Assembly: GCA_947069175.1 (NCBI GenBank)
Contig: CAMTDV010000007.1
Location: 47,396,181 to 47,460,180 of the forward strand
DNA from: Scalesia atractyloides
Taxonomy: Eukaryota; Streptophyta; Magnoliopsida; Asterales; Asteraceae
Length of the DNA: 64,000 bases
Direction: 5' to 3'
Positions 1 to 11,153 of this stretch are shown in pieces. Numbering within the stretch: position 1 is the first letter of the stretch; every line of letters begins with the position of its first letter. The notes beneath the pieces are model-generated. The model did not search any database. It was not told the origin of the DNA and saw nothing but the letters and a program-made list of their open reading frames with translations. Both the position numbers and the translations under genes were made by a program.

Positions 1-4
1 TTGC

Positions 5-480
5 TTAGTCGGCGTAACACATCATTTTTAAAAGGTCCACAAGCACCTTGAATCTCGAGTTGCTGACAGGTTTTATAAAAAGATCCACTGTATTAGCATC
101 AGTGTGGATCCATTCAAGTTTAATGAAACCTTTGTCGTAGCAATCTCGAATAAAGTGAACTTTGATATCAATGTGCTTGGTTTTGGAGTGAAAAATAGGA
201 TTTTTGATGATTTGGATAGCGACATCATTATCACAGTAGATAGTAGTGTTAAGATAAGTCAAACCGTAATCCTTGAGCTGATGTTGCATCCAAATAACCT
301 GGGAGCAGCATAGTGATACTGCAACATATTATGCTTCTGCGGTTGATAGAGACACCGTTTGTTGCTTCTTGCGTTGCCATTAAATAAGCCTGTCTCCCAA
401 GTATTGGCATCCAGCTGAGGTGGATTTCATATCCCTGTGTCAGAAAAGGTAAACAAATAAAAGTTCGAATCTCTAGGATA
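5..480 (-). pseudogene. Copia-1 RNase H domain
   Basis: The C-terminal end of a copia pol polyprotein; the enzyme degrades the RNA strand of the RNA:DNA hybrid during reverse transcription. The last 94 residues are open and end in TAA at 5-7. They contain the family pattern LWMQHQL-DYGL, then YCDND-AIQI-KNP-FHSKTKHIDIK-HFIRD and D-FTKP (here DLFIKP). The acidic residue in YCDND is kept. Upstream (290-480) the reading changes frame more than once, so the domain start is broken. It is continuous with the RT at 481-1515. Confidence 0.8.
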
Positions 481-1515
481 CCAGAGTCCCAATTTTGGAT
501 CTCCCTTGAGGTAACTAAAGATTCATTTAACGGCTGAGAGATGAGAAAGTTTAGGATTAGCCTGATATCTGGCACATTGGCAGACAACAAACATAACGTC
601 CGGCCAGCTCGCAGTTAAGTACATCAATGTACCAATCATTGATCGGTACATTGTTTGATTGACCGGATCTCCTTCAGCATCCTCATTCAGTCGTGGCCGT
701 TCAGCAATGGGGGATCTATGGGCTTAGAATTTGGTATGTCAAATTTTCCAAGAACGTCTTGAACATACTTTCCTTGATGAATCAAGATTCCTTGACTACT
801 CTGACGAACTTGCAAGCCTAGAAACATAGTTATTTCACCCAGTGAGCTCATTTCGAACTTCTTCTTCACCACCTCCTGGAACTCTTTGCATAGCTCTTCA
901 TTGGTAGACTAAAAAATGATGTCGTCAGCATAGATCTGAACAAGGATAAGGTCCTTGCCAATGCGTTTAATGAATAGCGTTTGATCTATTGTCCCCGGGT
1001 ATATCCGTGTGTAAGCAGATGCTTTGTTAAGGTAGCATACCATGCACAAGGTGCTTGGTGCAAACCATACAAAGATTTATCTAACTTGTATACATATCCT
1101 TGCTTCTTCGAATAAGTAAATCCAGGGGGTTGAGCGACATAAATCTCCTCATTGACCTTCCCATACAGAAACGTCATCTTGACATCCATTTGATAAACGG
1201 TGAAACCCATATAAGATGCATATACCAAGAAGATGCGTATGGCTTCCAGACGAGCTACTGGTGTGTACACGTCATCATAATCAAGACCTTCAATTTGTTT
1301 GAATCCCTAAACCACCAGCCAGGCTTTGTTTCACACGATCACTCCAGTATTGTCTTGTTTGTTTCTATATGCCCAACGAGTACCAAGAGCCCGTTTTCTT
1401 TCCGGCATTTTCACTAATTTCTATACTCCCAGCTTCTCAAATTGATTTAGCTCTTCATGCATTGCATCAACCCAGCCAGGTTCTTGCAAAGCAACATCAA
1501 TACTCTTAGGCTCAA
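481..1515 (-). pseudogene. Copia-1 reverse transcriptase
   Basis: Copia RT of the pol polyprotein. Visible blocks on the minus strand are QMDVKMTFLYGKVNEEIYV, PPGF, KLDKSLYGLHQAPCAWY and FEMSSLGEITMFLGLQV. The catalytic YVDD motif reads YADD at about 921-932 and is followed within a few codons by a TAG stop (909-911). A frameshift near 985 separates the fingers and palm blocks. The N-terminal block around 1420-1515 (EPGWVDAMHEELNQFEKLGV-like) is also in another frame. The domain is clear by homology and plainly non-functional. Confidence 0.85.
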
Positions 1516-1953
1516 TCTGTGAGATAAAACATGAATATAAACATGTGTTAATTATTCCTGATCTACTATGTGTCTGAACACCGGCAGTTACTGGACCAAT
1601 AACGTTTGTAATCGGATGACTTCATGCTGAGGAATTGCCACAGCAGGTGCCTGCAAGTTAGATTCCAAGTTAGAAAAACTTCCTGACACTATCCTAGATG
1701 CTTCCCTCATTTGATGCAGTAGCTGTGTTGATCACTAGTGGATCTACAATGCAATCTGATGGAATCGGCTCTGGAAACAATGAAGCTCTTTAAATATTTG
1801 TGTTTGAAGGACCAACAACAGTTTGTTGAGTAGAGGGTTCATTGTTGAGAACTGCATCATCAGGAGTAGCTGTTGTCATAGGTTCAAGAATAGGTTCTTG
1901 AATTGATGAAGAAAGATGCGGTTCAGTAGTAGCTTCATGAAATCCAGGTTGAT
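1516..1953 (-). other. Copia-1 integrase-RT linker
   Basis: Low-complexity, Ser/Pro/Thr-rich, frame-broken coding remnant between integrase C-terminus and RT. The same position in copia-2 (41268-41908) has comparable composition. Copia linkers of this kind are poorly conserved, and I see no motif in it. Confidence 0.5.
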
Positions 1954-2860
1954 CTACAGTGAGATTCTTGAAGGAGTCTTAAGAGGTATAACATCATCAT
2001 CGACCATGATGGGAATAGGTATTACTGAACTTGAGACATCTGCAGCAACACTCACATTAGGTAAAATGTTAAACGGCTTAAACAAAGAGGAATAATCATA
2101 TAACCAATCAAGTCCAAGTCGTGCGTCTTTGGGATTTTCTTCCAGCCAATTCACATAGTATGTCTCCATGATCTGCTTCTTAATTTTGTTGTAAAATCGA
2201 TATGAAGTGTTCTTTGCATAGCCGATGAAATAGCATGGATCTCCTCTTGCTTCAAATTTACCCTTGGCATCCATGGTAAGGAGAACACAATGACAACCAT
2301 AAGTGTGAAAATGTTGTACAGAGGGTTTCCGTCCTTCAACTATTTCATACGGTGTCTTCATGTGACATTTGTTGATGAGCGCATGATTTTGTACATAGCA
2401 GGCAATGTTCACTACTTTTGCCCAAAATATCAGTGGAAGCCAGAATCTATCAGCATAGTACGAGTTGCTTCGATGAGAGTTCTATTTCGTCTTTCAGCAA
2501 CCCTGTTTTGCTGAGGAGTTCGAGCTGCACTGTATTGACGATCAATTCCTTTTGAAGTACAAAAGTTGTTTAACTTAGTGTTCTTGAACTCCGTCCCATT
2601 ATCGCATCGTATAATCTTGACACACACGTTTGCTTGGTTTTCATGAGAGTGATGAATTTCTTGATCAGACCAGCAGTTTCGCTCTTTTGTTCCAAGAAAA
2701 ATACCCAAGTGAAACGAGAAAAGTCATTAGTGATGACCAAACAATAAGCCTTTCCTCCAATACTCAGCACATCGACAGGACCAAAAAAATTCCATGTGAA
2801 GCAGTTCCAGAACTTTAAATGTTGTGTGCACGAGCTTGGGCTTATGTGGCTTACGGTGCT
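1954..2860 (-). pseudogene. Copia-1 integrase
   Basis: Integrase core and C-terminal part of copia pol, which joins cDNA to the chromosome. The core shows a DVLSIGGKAYCLVITNDFSRFTWVFF block in which the usual V-I-DDYSRF has become ITNDFSRF. It continues with IIRCDNGTEFKN (second catalytic Asp present) and AARTPQQNRVAERRNRTLIEA (catalytic Glu present; the usual PQQNGVAERKNR reads NRVAERRNR). The C-terminal part has KTPYEIVEGRKPSV, FHTYGC and GYAKNTSYRFYN. Frameshifts near 2570-2700 and 2430 break it into at least three pieces. Confidence 0.85.
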
Positions 2861-3470
2861 GCTACCCATGGGCACATGATTCACACTTTTCAATCTGCAT
2901 AAAATCCTTGATTGGTAAGTTTCTGACCAAACCTCCCTTTTCCAGTCGATTAAGATTCTGCACGTTAAGTTGGCTAAGTCGTCGATGCCACAACATTGCA
3001 TCATGTTCAGCAATTTCAGAGAATAAGCAGGTAACATGATCAGTGGGGGCTTTGTTCATGTCAATCAAGTACACGTTTCCCCGGCATTCAGCTTCAGTCA
3101 AGTACTAATCCTCTGGTATGACAATTCCGGGCTTTAGAACCATATCACTTTGTAAACAAGACCTCTAAACCGTTGTCGCACATCTGTGAGACGCTGAGAA
3201 GACTGTGTTTGAGTTCAGGAACATAGTTGACGTCAGAAAGCTGAGGACCCCATTTCTGACTGTGCCTTTCCTAATAATGCTTTCCCGTTTCTCCACCTGC
3301 AAAGGTGACAAATCCACCGTTGAAGATTTTGATGTATTTCAACTGGGAAATGTCCCCTGTCATGTTTCTGGAATAACTACTGTCGATAAACCAAAGTCTA
3401 ACGACAACCCTCCATAGCCGTTCCTGCACACGCAACGAGATTAGTGGGAAACATGAACCCAAATCATTTT
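2861..3470 (-). pseudogene. Copia-1 protease end and GAG-pre-integrase domain
   Basis: The aspartic protease active-site region reads WFIDSSYSRNMTGDISQL at about 3340-3400, where copia families have W-DSG-S-HMTGD. The active-site Gly is replaced by Ser (DSG to DSS). Downstream is the GAG-pre-integrase Zn-binding region: VYLIDMNKAP, LWHRRLSQLNVQNLNRL, VRNLPI and CESC-HG, i.e. the H-H-C-C arrangement (the usual LGH is SQL, so one His is lost). A frameshift separates the two parts near 3110-3270. Confidence 0.75.
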
Positions 3471-4560
3471 CGATCTGGGTTGGTAATCACTCTTCTTTCG
3501 CAAAGCCTCATGGAAGGTCACATAATGGCTAGTAGATTTTGAGGTTTGAGAAGATGAGGATGTAGAATTTATCAAGTGAGAACACTCTGACTGAGATCTA
3601 GCAATATTTCTAGGTTTCCAAACTTTTAGCTCTTTGTTGTTTGAAAATACATTAGATGATGTTGCGTTTAATTTCTTGGATTGATTTATGAAACCATTTG
3701 CATTTGAACGCTTTTGATTGTTTTTCCCTTTGCTAGATTCCAGTCTCCGTCAGAGGGATTTTGATGTCCATGATGTCGATGGTGCGAAGCCGTCTGATGG
3801 ATGGAGTTTCCAGATGGATAAGACACAAAGGGACAATGCACACATTTTCTAGCTATGTGCCCCAGAATTCCACAATTGAAGCAAGTTTGTCTTTTCGAGA
3901 AAAAGACTCTTAATTCCGCTTGTGTTATTTTGGGGAGCTGATTAGGTCTCTTCTTTCCACTAGGTGCTGATTCCTTGTGTGTATATTTACTCTTAGATGA
4001 AACATGCTCACAATCATCAGCACAAAAGTGAGTATCGATAGTTTTACCCTTCAACTTTGACTCAGTTGGTTTTTGAGTTGGGTTTTCTTCTAATTTACAG
4101 CACTTGTAGAGGTTTCCTCTTGAATTTTTATTTTCTGTTGTTTTCTGGGTTTTGAAATCTTCTTTCTTTGCAGGAGTAGATTCTGTGGGCTTAGTTTCAT
4201 TTGAAACCTTTTCTTCAGAAATTGAGTTTTCTGAAACAACTGTATCAGTTTCTTTGGAAATAGTTTCATTTGACACCGAGCTTTCAGAATCAATGGATTC
4301 TTGGTCACCAGATGATAAGCAAGTTTTGTCAATATTTTGACTGTCACAACTATCTTGCTCATTATCCGATGAGTTAGAATCTTCAGTCTGATTCCCAGAA
4401 ATATCAGATGTCTCCTGTTCAAAAGCAATTTCATTCACACATTCCGACACAACAATATTTTCAGTTTCACAAGTTTCGAAAATATCTGAGGTATCCGTTG
4501 AGGTTTCAGAAGAATTAGAATAGTTTTCTGTATCACTCGAAACTTATGCCTCAGACACCT
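3471..4560 (-). pseudogene. Copia-1 gag: acidic region and second CCHC zinc knuckle
   Basis: A 254-residue open stretch (4450-3686) begins with an acidic, Ser/Thr/Glu-rich low-complexity region (DISGNQTEDSNSSDNEQDS and similar). It then becomes basic and ends with an intact CCHC zinc knuckle CFNCGILGHIARKC at about 3845-3890, the nucleic-acid-binding motif of Gag. The knuckle lies directly before the protease, as usual. The same acidic-then-knuckle layout appears in copia-2 (43453-44673), so it belongs to the family and is not noise. Confidence 0.75.
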
Positions 4561-5480
4561 TTGGATAACCAGCTAAATCATAGTCTAAATCAAAAACCAT
4601 ATCATTTAAAGTCTCAGTTTCAACAACACCAGAAAAACCCTAAGTCTCAATAACTGAACAAAATTCCAAACATAGTCATCATGTTTATCACATAAAGAAA
4701 CATCTGAGTCATCGGCAACAACTGGACAAGGTTTATCATCCACTTTTGACAGCTCCTCATCTATCACTGACTCTGCACATACACGAAAACAGTTAACATT
4801 TTTTACAAAATCAGAGGTAGAAGTCGTTTCCTGTGGTTCTTCGGATGGAGATTTTGTAGACTCTTTTTCACCTTTTAAATTTTAACTGATTCATTCAAGC
4901 ACTCTTGATTTATAATTTTTACGAAACTTATAGGCTTTTGAAAATCAGTTGGTTGGGTATTCTTAGGCTTAAAAGGTTCCCAAGGAACGTAGTCACTTGG
5001 TTTGCCATATGTCATTTTATCATAATTTTCCAATTCTTGCTCAGTGAGCGGCATTCTTGAATAATTATAATTATATGGCAGAGGAACTTGTGAATAACCC
5101 AACCCTTTTCCCTTGTTCTCTTTGTACACCATTTGTACATTGCAAAGAATACGAACAGTGTCACTGGAAGTATCATATTTTTTAATATTCAACTCATTTT
5201 CTTGAAACATTCCGTGAGAATTCCTAGCTCAACTCTTACCAAGTCTCATTCCAAGGTTTTTAAATGTATTCTGGTTTTATAATCATGGACCCAACATTTT
5301 TGTTGGTTTACATCCCGATGGAGTTGAGCTATGTCCTTCTTCAGTGCATCAATCTTTTCATAGAGAATTCTATTGTTCTCTCGAAGGCCAATGCACTTTG
5401 TCATGGCACTGTTGTAATCACTAATGAGATTGAAATTATGTGCTCTCATCTATGCCATTTTATTTTACAGTCTTTAGAGC
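4561..5480 (-). pseudogene. Copia-1 gag: coiled-coil central region
   Basis: Minus-strand pieces read MRAHNFNLISDYNSAMTKCIGLRENNRILYEK-like and KKDIAQLHRDVNQQKCWVHDYK. These align with the copia-2 coiled-coil region (45038-45400), which has QKQDIAQLKLDLNQQQCWVYDYK. Then FQENELNIKKYDTSSDTVR leads into a Tyr/Pro-rich stretch (GYSQVPLPYNYNYSRMPLTEQELENYDKMTYGKPSDYV). The heptad-like spacing of hydrophobic residues suggests a coiled coil for Gag multimerisation; that is inference. Several frameshifts and a stop separate the pieces. Confidence 0.65.
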
Positions 5481-6689
5481 ACAAGAGAGAGTTTACCGTT
5501 TCGGAGAGAGATTTGGGCTCCCAGTTTGTGCCATCAAGCATTGGAGATGATTTTTAGCAACTTCTGCAATCTTCTGAGATTCCACTTGAGCTACAACATC
5601 AACCCAGCTAAAACTATGTTGCTCTTGCTACATCAGTGCTTTTCCCGCTCCTGAGCCTCCTTGGCTTGATGAAGTTGAAGTTGACATCTGAGCTAAAGTA
5701 ACTGGAACCATGGACCTCTCTGAGTTCCTTGCAGCAGCAGTTGCTTCATAAACCAAGGGTATCTTCCTGCACTCTCTGGCAAAGTGTCTGGGTTCATGCA
5801 TTTGTAGTTCTGGGTCATGGCATTTGTAGTACCTCAACCTTTCTTTGACAGATCCAATGCAAATGTTTGACATGGGACGGCGCCCGTATCTCTTTTGAAA
5901 CTTTTATGCTCAAAATGCAGCCATAGCCAGATTCCATGAAGCATCCAGTTCTTCAATATCTTCTTCAACAACTTGATTCATCTTTGTAGCAAACACTGAA
6001 GGAGGGAAGAGATCACCAGCAAGAAAAGCATTCAAACTTTTAAGCATGGATGCTGCTAGAGCCAGCTTCTCTTCGTTCTGCTTGGTTAGCAATGCGAGAT
6101 TTTTAGCGGAGGGTATAGATTGAACATTTGGAGAGGCTGAGGGATTAACAAGATTGTAGACCATGTTTGTGTGCTGTGGTAATTGCTGAGCAGTAACAGT
6201 AGTTGGAACAGCCGAGTTGTTTGGAAGAGACTTGCCATAAACGTAGTTTGTCCTATGAGCTTGAAGCTATGCTTGAGTCAACGGACTCAAAACAACATAT
6301 AGATTACTATTCGTCACGCGGCTAAAGATAAGGTTAGGATGACTTTGGGACATCAATGCAGTGTTAGAGCCGGTCACCCCTCCAGCCATCATGGAGTTCT
6401 TGTGGTTCAGCTCTCTTTGCTGGTTGTCGATTTCACAAGATTTGATGGTGGCGATCAGTTCAGTGAGAGCAACTTCATTCAGATTTGTAGTACGTTTGAT
6501 CATCAAAACATCAGAATCCGAAGACTATGGTAGTGAATTCAACAATTGGCGAATCATCCCACTATTAGTGATCGGAATTCCAGTACTGACCATTTGTGAA
6601 ATGAGTTTGGCGAATCTCCTGATTTGGTTCTCCAAAGTTTCCCCGTAGATATCATTAAACAAACTGAACTGCTGGTTCAACACGTTTAC
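5481..6689 (-). pseudogene. Copia-1 gag: central capsid-like part and first zinc knuckle, damaged
   Basis: Contains the UBN2-type copia gag wording RTTNLNEVALTELIATIKSCEIDNQQRELNHKNS (about 6506-6390) and NEEKLALAASMLKSLNAFLAGDLFPPS (about 6100-6000). The first zinc-knuckle region follows: it reads YYKCHDPELQMHEPRHFAREC, so the first Cys is Tyr and the spacing is expanded by an internal duplication-like insert. It is interrupted at 6690 by gypsy-1; the N-terminal gag resumes at 17415. Confidence 0.75.
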
Positions 6690-8682
6690 TGTCACACCCC
6701 AACCGATGACGGCAACATCAGAGTGAGACGAACGAGATTGCTCAAGACATCATAACACTAATTGTGACAATTTATTAATTAAACAACTCATTTCATTTCA
6801 TTCATCAAATCGTCACGTACACCATAATTCAAATACAAAATAACATCAAACGAGACAAGTTCATCATAATAAATAACTTAGCATTCTAAGTGTGTTTCTA
6901 TGCCAATCCTACTAAGTTTCGTCATATCAACATCATCAACCTGCAATATGTTAAAAGGTATAGTTCAATAACAAAGTATTGGCGAGTACACAAGTTTGAG
7001 TCATAGCATAAGTAGTAAAAATGTTTAAACAAATCCACAATATAAGCTAGTATACGAGATTAATGTAAACAAGGCATGTGAACTACAAGTCAATCCTCAA
7101 ATGTCACCGCATAATAGATTAAACTTAACATGACCACAAGAATACGGGCAATGCGTTACTCCTATAGCGCTATACATGTTAAGGGGAGGCTCGTACGAAG
7201 TTAATGACATTTAGAATCACATAAGAATGTTCCAATTAAACAACTCGAGTATCACATAACTATAGCATGTATGATGGATTGTTTGTGTAATTGCATAAAA
7301 TATATAAATGTGATTTAGTGTATTTATGATAGATTAACATATTGCACCCAAAAAGTTTAAAGCGTAAAAAGGGTGTCGAGTGTACTCACGGTTTTGCAAA
7401 GTTAATTCCGTGAAAGTGTTTAGGTTGATTAGGGGGACGAACACTGAGTTATCCTACACATGGAAACGTAGGTGTGTGAGTATTGAATGACGATGGAGTT
7501 CGTTAAATTTAGGAATTAAAAGTATGCGAAAGTATGTATAGTTGAAAGTATCTATATAGACGTTAACGCTCGTTTTTGACACTATAAGCCCCGTAGGGTG
7601 TTTGTGGTTTTATGGGTCATGCCCAATAGAATCGTAACGATAGTTAAGTCTTAGATAAAATAACCTAATGTTAGGACAAGTAACCATACGACCATTGTCA
7701 AAGGTTCGGTTATACTTATTATTTACATATACAGTTTACATATATTATTACAAGTTTATCATATAAATATAGATATCATAGAAGTCATAGAAGTCATGCA
7801 TGGAGGTAGGCGGATAACCGTCCTTAACCCCTTTCATAAGATTCACCAATACACAAAATTGCCACAAGGACAATCCGGATGGTCATGAATAAAGTACTTC
7901 GCTAAACTACGTTTCGACCGAATAAGCAAGCTAGATGCGTGCATCCCGAACATGGCAACGTTTGGGAATGTGTCGTAGCCTTTTGCGAAACATAGCTTAG
8001 TGGATCATCAAGTGACAAGTGGATTGAAAGTTGGATAGCCAAGGCCTCCATGTAATCACACCTTCACCAAAAGGCAAGCTTGTAAGCTTGTATGGTTCAA
8101 CACTTGTGGGTTAAGACCCTTAGTAAAACAACAAGTTTAGAGGCATGCTATACCTCTTGATTTTGTATAAAACAAGTCTTGCTAGCTCACTAACCATAAA
8201 ATTGATTAGAGGCATAAGTAGCATAGAGTTGTTAAGATAAATTAAGTTTAAGAAAAGTTTATAAGTTTAACTTCCAAAAACAGAAGGTTTGGCCCTAAAA
8301 ATTGTATTGTTCCACCTTGTTTTTCCATGGAAAACCTATGGTAACGTTCCGTGGGGCTTAGCAAACATTGTTGAGGAAGAAAACGTGAAGATAACTTGAA
8401 GTTTTTAAAGTTTTGGAAAGAAAAACATGAGCAGAAAGTTTAGCACATTTTGGACCTCAAAATGGTGAGGTTTCACCTTAGTTTGCCCAAGCAAACTTGT
8501 GAAAACCTTCCTAGAGGTTATCCAAGTGTGTTAGAAGAAGAAACAAGGTTTAAACAAAGAAGGAAGTGAGTTGAAACTCACTTGCAAACTGAAATGGTAT
8601 AGCAGAAAGTTCTGGAGGTTTAGGGAGGTTTTGTGAAGTGTTGGAGGCTTGTAAAAAGTGAGAAAAGGTTGGGGAAAGGTGT

Positions 8683-8690
8683 GTTTTATA
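8683..8690 (-). promoter_or_regulatory. Gypsy-1 3' LTR TATA-like box
   Basis: TATAAAAC on the minus strand. The equivalent box is present in the same place in the other three LTRs of the family (16852-16859, 21616-21623, 49374-49381). Confidence 0.6.
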
Positions 8691-8775
8691 GAGGTAAGAT
8701 TAGGGTTTGAATTAGGGTTGCATTTAATGGAGTTTGGTGAGCATTTGACTTGAAACAAGAAGGGTTTGAAGACTT

Positions 8776-8799
8776 GGCAGCTTGCGGCCGCAAGCTGCC
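8776..8799. promoter_or_regulatory. Perfect 24-bp palindrome in gypsy-1 3' LTR
   Basis: Arms GGCAGCTTGC and GCAAGCTGCC around a GGCC centre; all 24 bases are self-complementary. It lies just upstream of the TATA box in the direction of transcription. Family copies are at 16945-16968, 21507-21530 and 49265-49288. Confidence 0.8.
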
Positions 8800-9275
8800 T
8801 TTCTTCTTCTTCTTTTTTTTAGTTAAATGTAATTAGGTTTAAGTGATGATTTTTTGATGCACACTTAATTTATATAATTGTGACTTGTTTGGAAGATCAA
8901 AACCAAGATTAAGGGTCTTATATAATCCAAAAAAAGACTTCTTTAGTATCAACGTAGATTATAAACGTGACAAGATTTACGAGGTGCCAAATGTCTATGT
9001 ACTTCGCGTTTGAAACACTAATCGTCTTGCTTGATATTAGATATTCACGAGTCATTTTGAATTATTTAATCGAGCAACGAAAACGTACGTTCATAAGTAT
9101 AAACGTGCATAAAGGTTGTGAATTTTGCATAATTGTTCAATTTGATTAAATCAAAGCCTTGGATTTACAATGATTCGAAAAAATGAGATATGATTAAAAG
9201 GTTTGGACTTTCCAAATATAGCAATGCGAAGCAAACTTACTAAAAACAGGAAAGTTACAAAAGCTAAGCGTTACA

Positions 9276-9292
9276 ATCTCCCCTCCATTAGG
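9276..9292 (-). other. Gypsy-1 polypurine tract
   Basis: The minus strand reads CCTAATGGAGGGGAGAT immediately before the 3' LTR TGTAACGC. This is the plus-strand DNA priming site for reverse transcription. The equivalent in gypsy-2 is at 48746-48760. Confidence 0.85.
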
Positions 9293-9304
9293 ACGTCCCA
9301 AAAT

Positions 9305-10600
9305 TTAGGAAGATATAACGAACATATGCGGATACTTAGTCTTCATGTCGCTTTCAAGCTCCCATATAAACTCACCACCACGTTTTCCTTCCCACCGAAC
9401 CTTCATGATAGGAATTTGACTACGCCTTAGTTGCTTAGTGCCTCGATCCATGATTTCGACTAGTTTCTCCATAAGTGCAGGGTCTCATTGATTTGAAGAT
9501 CTTCAAGTGGGAATTGGAGTCCTTCTTCGGCTAGACATCTCTTCAAGTTTGAGACGTAAAAGGTAGGATGAACATTGTTGATCTCTTGTGGTAGGTCAAG
9601 TCGGCACACTACCTTGCCAATCCTTTCGAGAATCCTGAAAGGACCCACATAGCGAGGAGCAAGCTTTCCCTTCTTCCCGAAACGAACCACACCCTTCCAA
9701 GGGGATACCTTGAGAAGTACAATGTCACCAATGTTGAATTCCAAAGGCTTGCGTCTTTTGTCTGCGTATCTCTTTTGTCAGCTTTTGTCTTTGAGCAAGT
9801 TGTCTTGAATCTGCAAAATCTTGTCCGTTGTCTGTTGTATAAGCTCTGGACCGGGATTTGAGTTTCCCCGATCTCGTGCCAACAAATAGGCGATCGGCAC
9901 TTGCTTCCATACAATGCCTCGAAAGGTGCCATTTGAATACTCGTGTGGTAACTGTTATTGTATGAGAATTCGACCAAAGGCAAGTGCATGTTGTAGTTGC
10001 CACCAAAATTGATTACGCAAGAATGAAGTATGTCCTCTAGAGTTTGGATAGTACGCTCGGTTTGACCATCAGACTGAGGATGGAAAGCAGTACTGAGATT
10101 GAGTTGAGTACCAAGAGCTTTTTGAAACGTTTGCCAAAGACGGGAAGTGAAACGAAGTGAAACGACCATCACGGTTCGAGATAATGTCAACGGGGACACC
10201 GTGACGACAGATGATTTCATCTGTGTAGATACGAGCCAATTTCTCGACTCGGTAGTCTTCACGTATAGGAAGGAAATGAGCTGATTTGGTCAAACGGTCA
10301 ACGATTACCCAAATACTATCGTGACCAGACGATGTACGAGGGAGTTTAGTGATGAAATCCATGGCAATACTCTCCCATTTCCAAACAGGAATTTCTGGTT
10401 TTTCGAGTAAGCCAGAGGGGCGTTGATGCTCGGCCTTTACCTTGGAACAAGTAAGGCCTTTTGAAATGTAGCAGGCGATATCTTTCTTCATACCAGGCCA
10501 CCAATAAGACGCACGAAGGTCATGATACATCTTATCAGCACCAGGGATGAATAGAATATCAAGATTTATGAGCTTCACTCATCAAGAGTTCACGAAGATT
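9305..10600 (-). pseudogene. Gypsy-1 integrase with chromodomain-like C-terminus
   Basis: Order on the minus strand: the H2C2 zinc region (HDLRASYWWPGMKKDIACYIS and LTCSKVKAEHQ), then the core. The core has WESIAMDFITKLPRTSSG (first Asp), then GVPVDIISNRDGRFTS where the second catalytic Asp of SDRD has become Asn, then FHPQSDGQTERTIQTLEDIL (Glu present). The C-terminal part has FNIGDIVLLKVSPWKG, GKLAPRYVGPF, VHPTFYVSNLKRCL and, after a one-base deletion near 9460, VEIMDRGTKQL and KVRWEGKRGGEFIWE, which resembles a Tekay-type chromodomain. It ends at TAA 9305-9307. Frameshifts occur near 9750, 10100 and 10560. Confidence 0.88.
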
Positions 10601-11153
10601 ATCACGGTTAGGGATCCAAATACGGTCAAGATAGCACATGATGCCATTGGATTTGGTCACGAGTTGGTTTTCAGCACCACATTTCAACTCATTATCTAGG
10701 TTACCCTCATTAACGATTGAGTATTGTGCCTCACGAATCAGCTCTTGAAGCTTTCCCAAGGTTTGGTAGCAACGAACACTCTTAACATGAGTTTTCCGAC
10801 TAAGTGCGTCGGCCACTACATTCGCCTTACCAGGTTGGTAGCGAATATCGCAGTCGTAGTCGTTTAGCAATTCCACCAACGACGCTGACGCATGTTGAGT
10901 TCCTTTTGATTGAAGATGTGGTGGAGGTTCTTATGGTTGGTGAAGACCGTAACTTTGTACCATAAAGGTAGTGTTGCCATATTTTCAATGCAAAAAACAA
11001 CTGCACCAAGTTCAAGGTCGTGCGTGGTACAGTTTTTCTCATGAATCTTGAGTTATCGCGATGCATAGGCGATAACCTTGTCTCGTTGCATAAGAACACA
11101 ACTAAGACCTTGTTTTGAGGCGTCGCAATACACGACAAAGTCGTCGGTCCCAT
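10560..11153 (-). pseudogene. Gypsy-1 RNase H and connection to integrase
   Basis: Starts with DFVVYCDASKQGLSCVLMQRDKVIAYASR (RNase H, first acidic residue present) and continues in a shifted frame into the histidine/YGT region and VELLNDYDCDIRYQPGKANVVADALSRK. This is the standard end of a Ty3/gypsy RNase H, with the last Asp in VVADALSR kept. The frame changes near 11040 and 10880. Confidence 0.85.

Larger units (their letters stand above)
6690..9275 (-). repeat. Gypsy-1 3' LTR
   Basis: 2586 bp. On the minus strand it starts TGTAACGCTT (9275) and ends GGGGTGTGACA (6690), i.e. TG...CA. It is near-identical to 14839-17414 and clearly homologous to the two gypsy-2 LTRs. It contains a TATA-like box (minus TATAAAAC, 8683-8690) and, about 90 bp upstream of it, a perfect 24-bp palindrome at 8776-8799. 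A PPT abuts it at 9276. Confidence 0.93.

Noticed and set aside
8531..8758. 75-codon sense ORF in the gypsy-1 3' LTR, present in shorter form at 16718-16927
   Set aside because: It spans the TATA-like box and changes length and C-terminus between near-identical LTRs; not a conserved protein.
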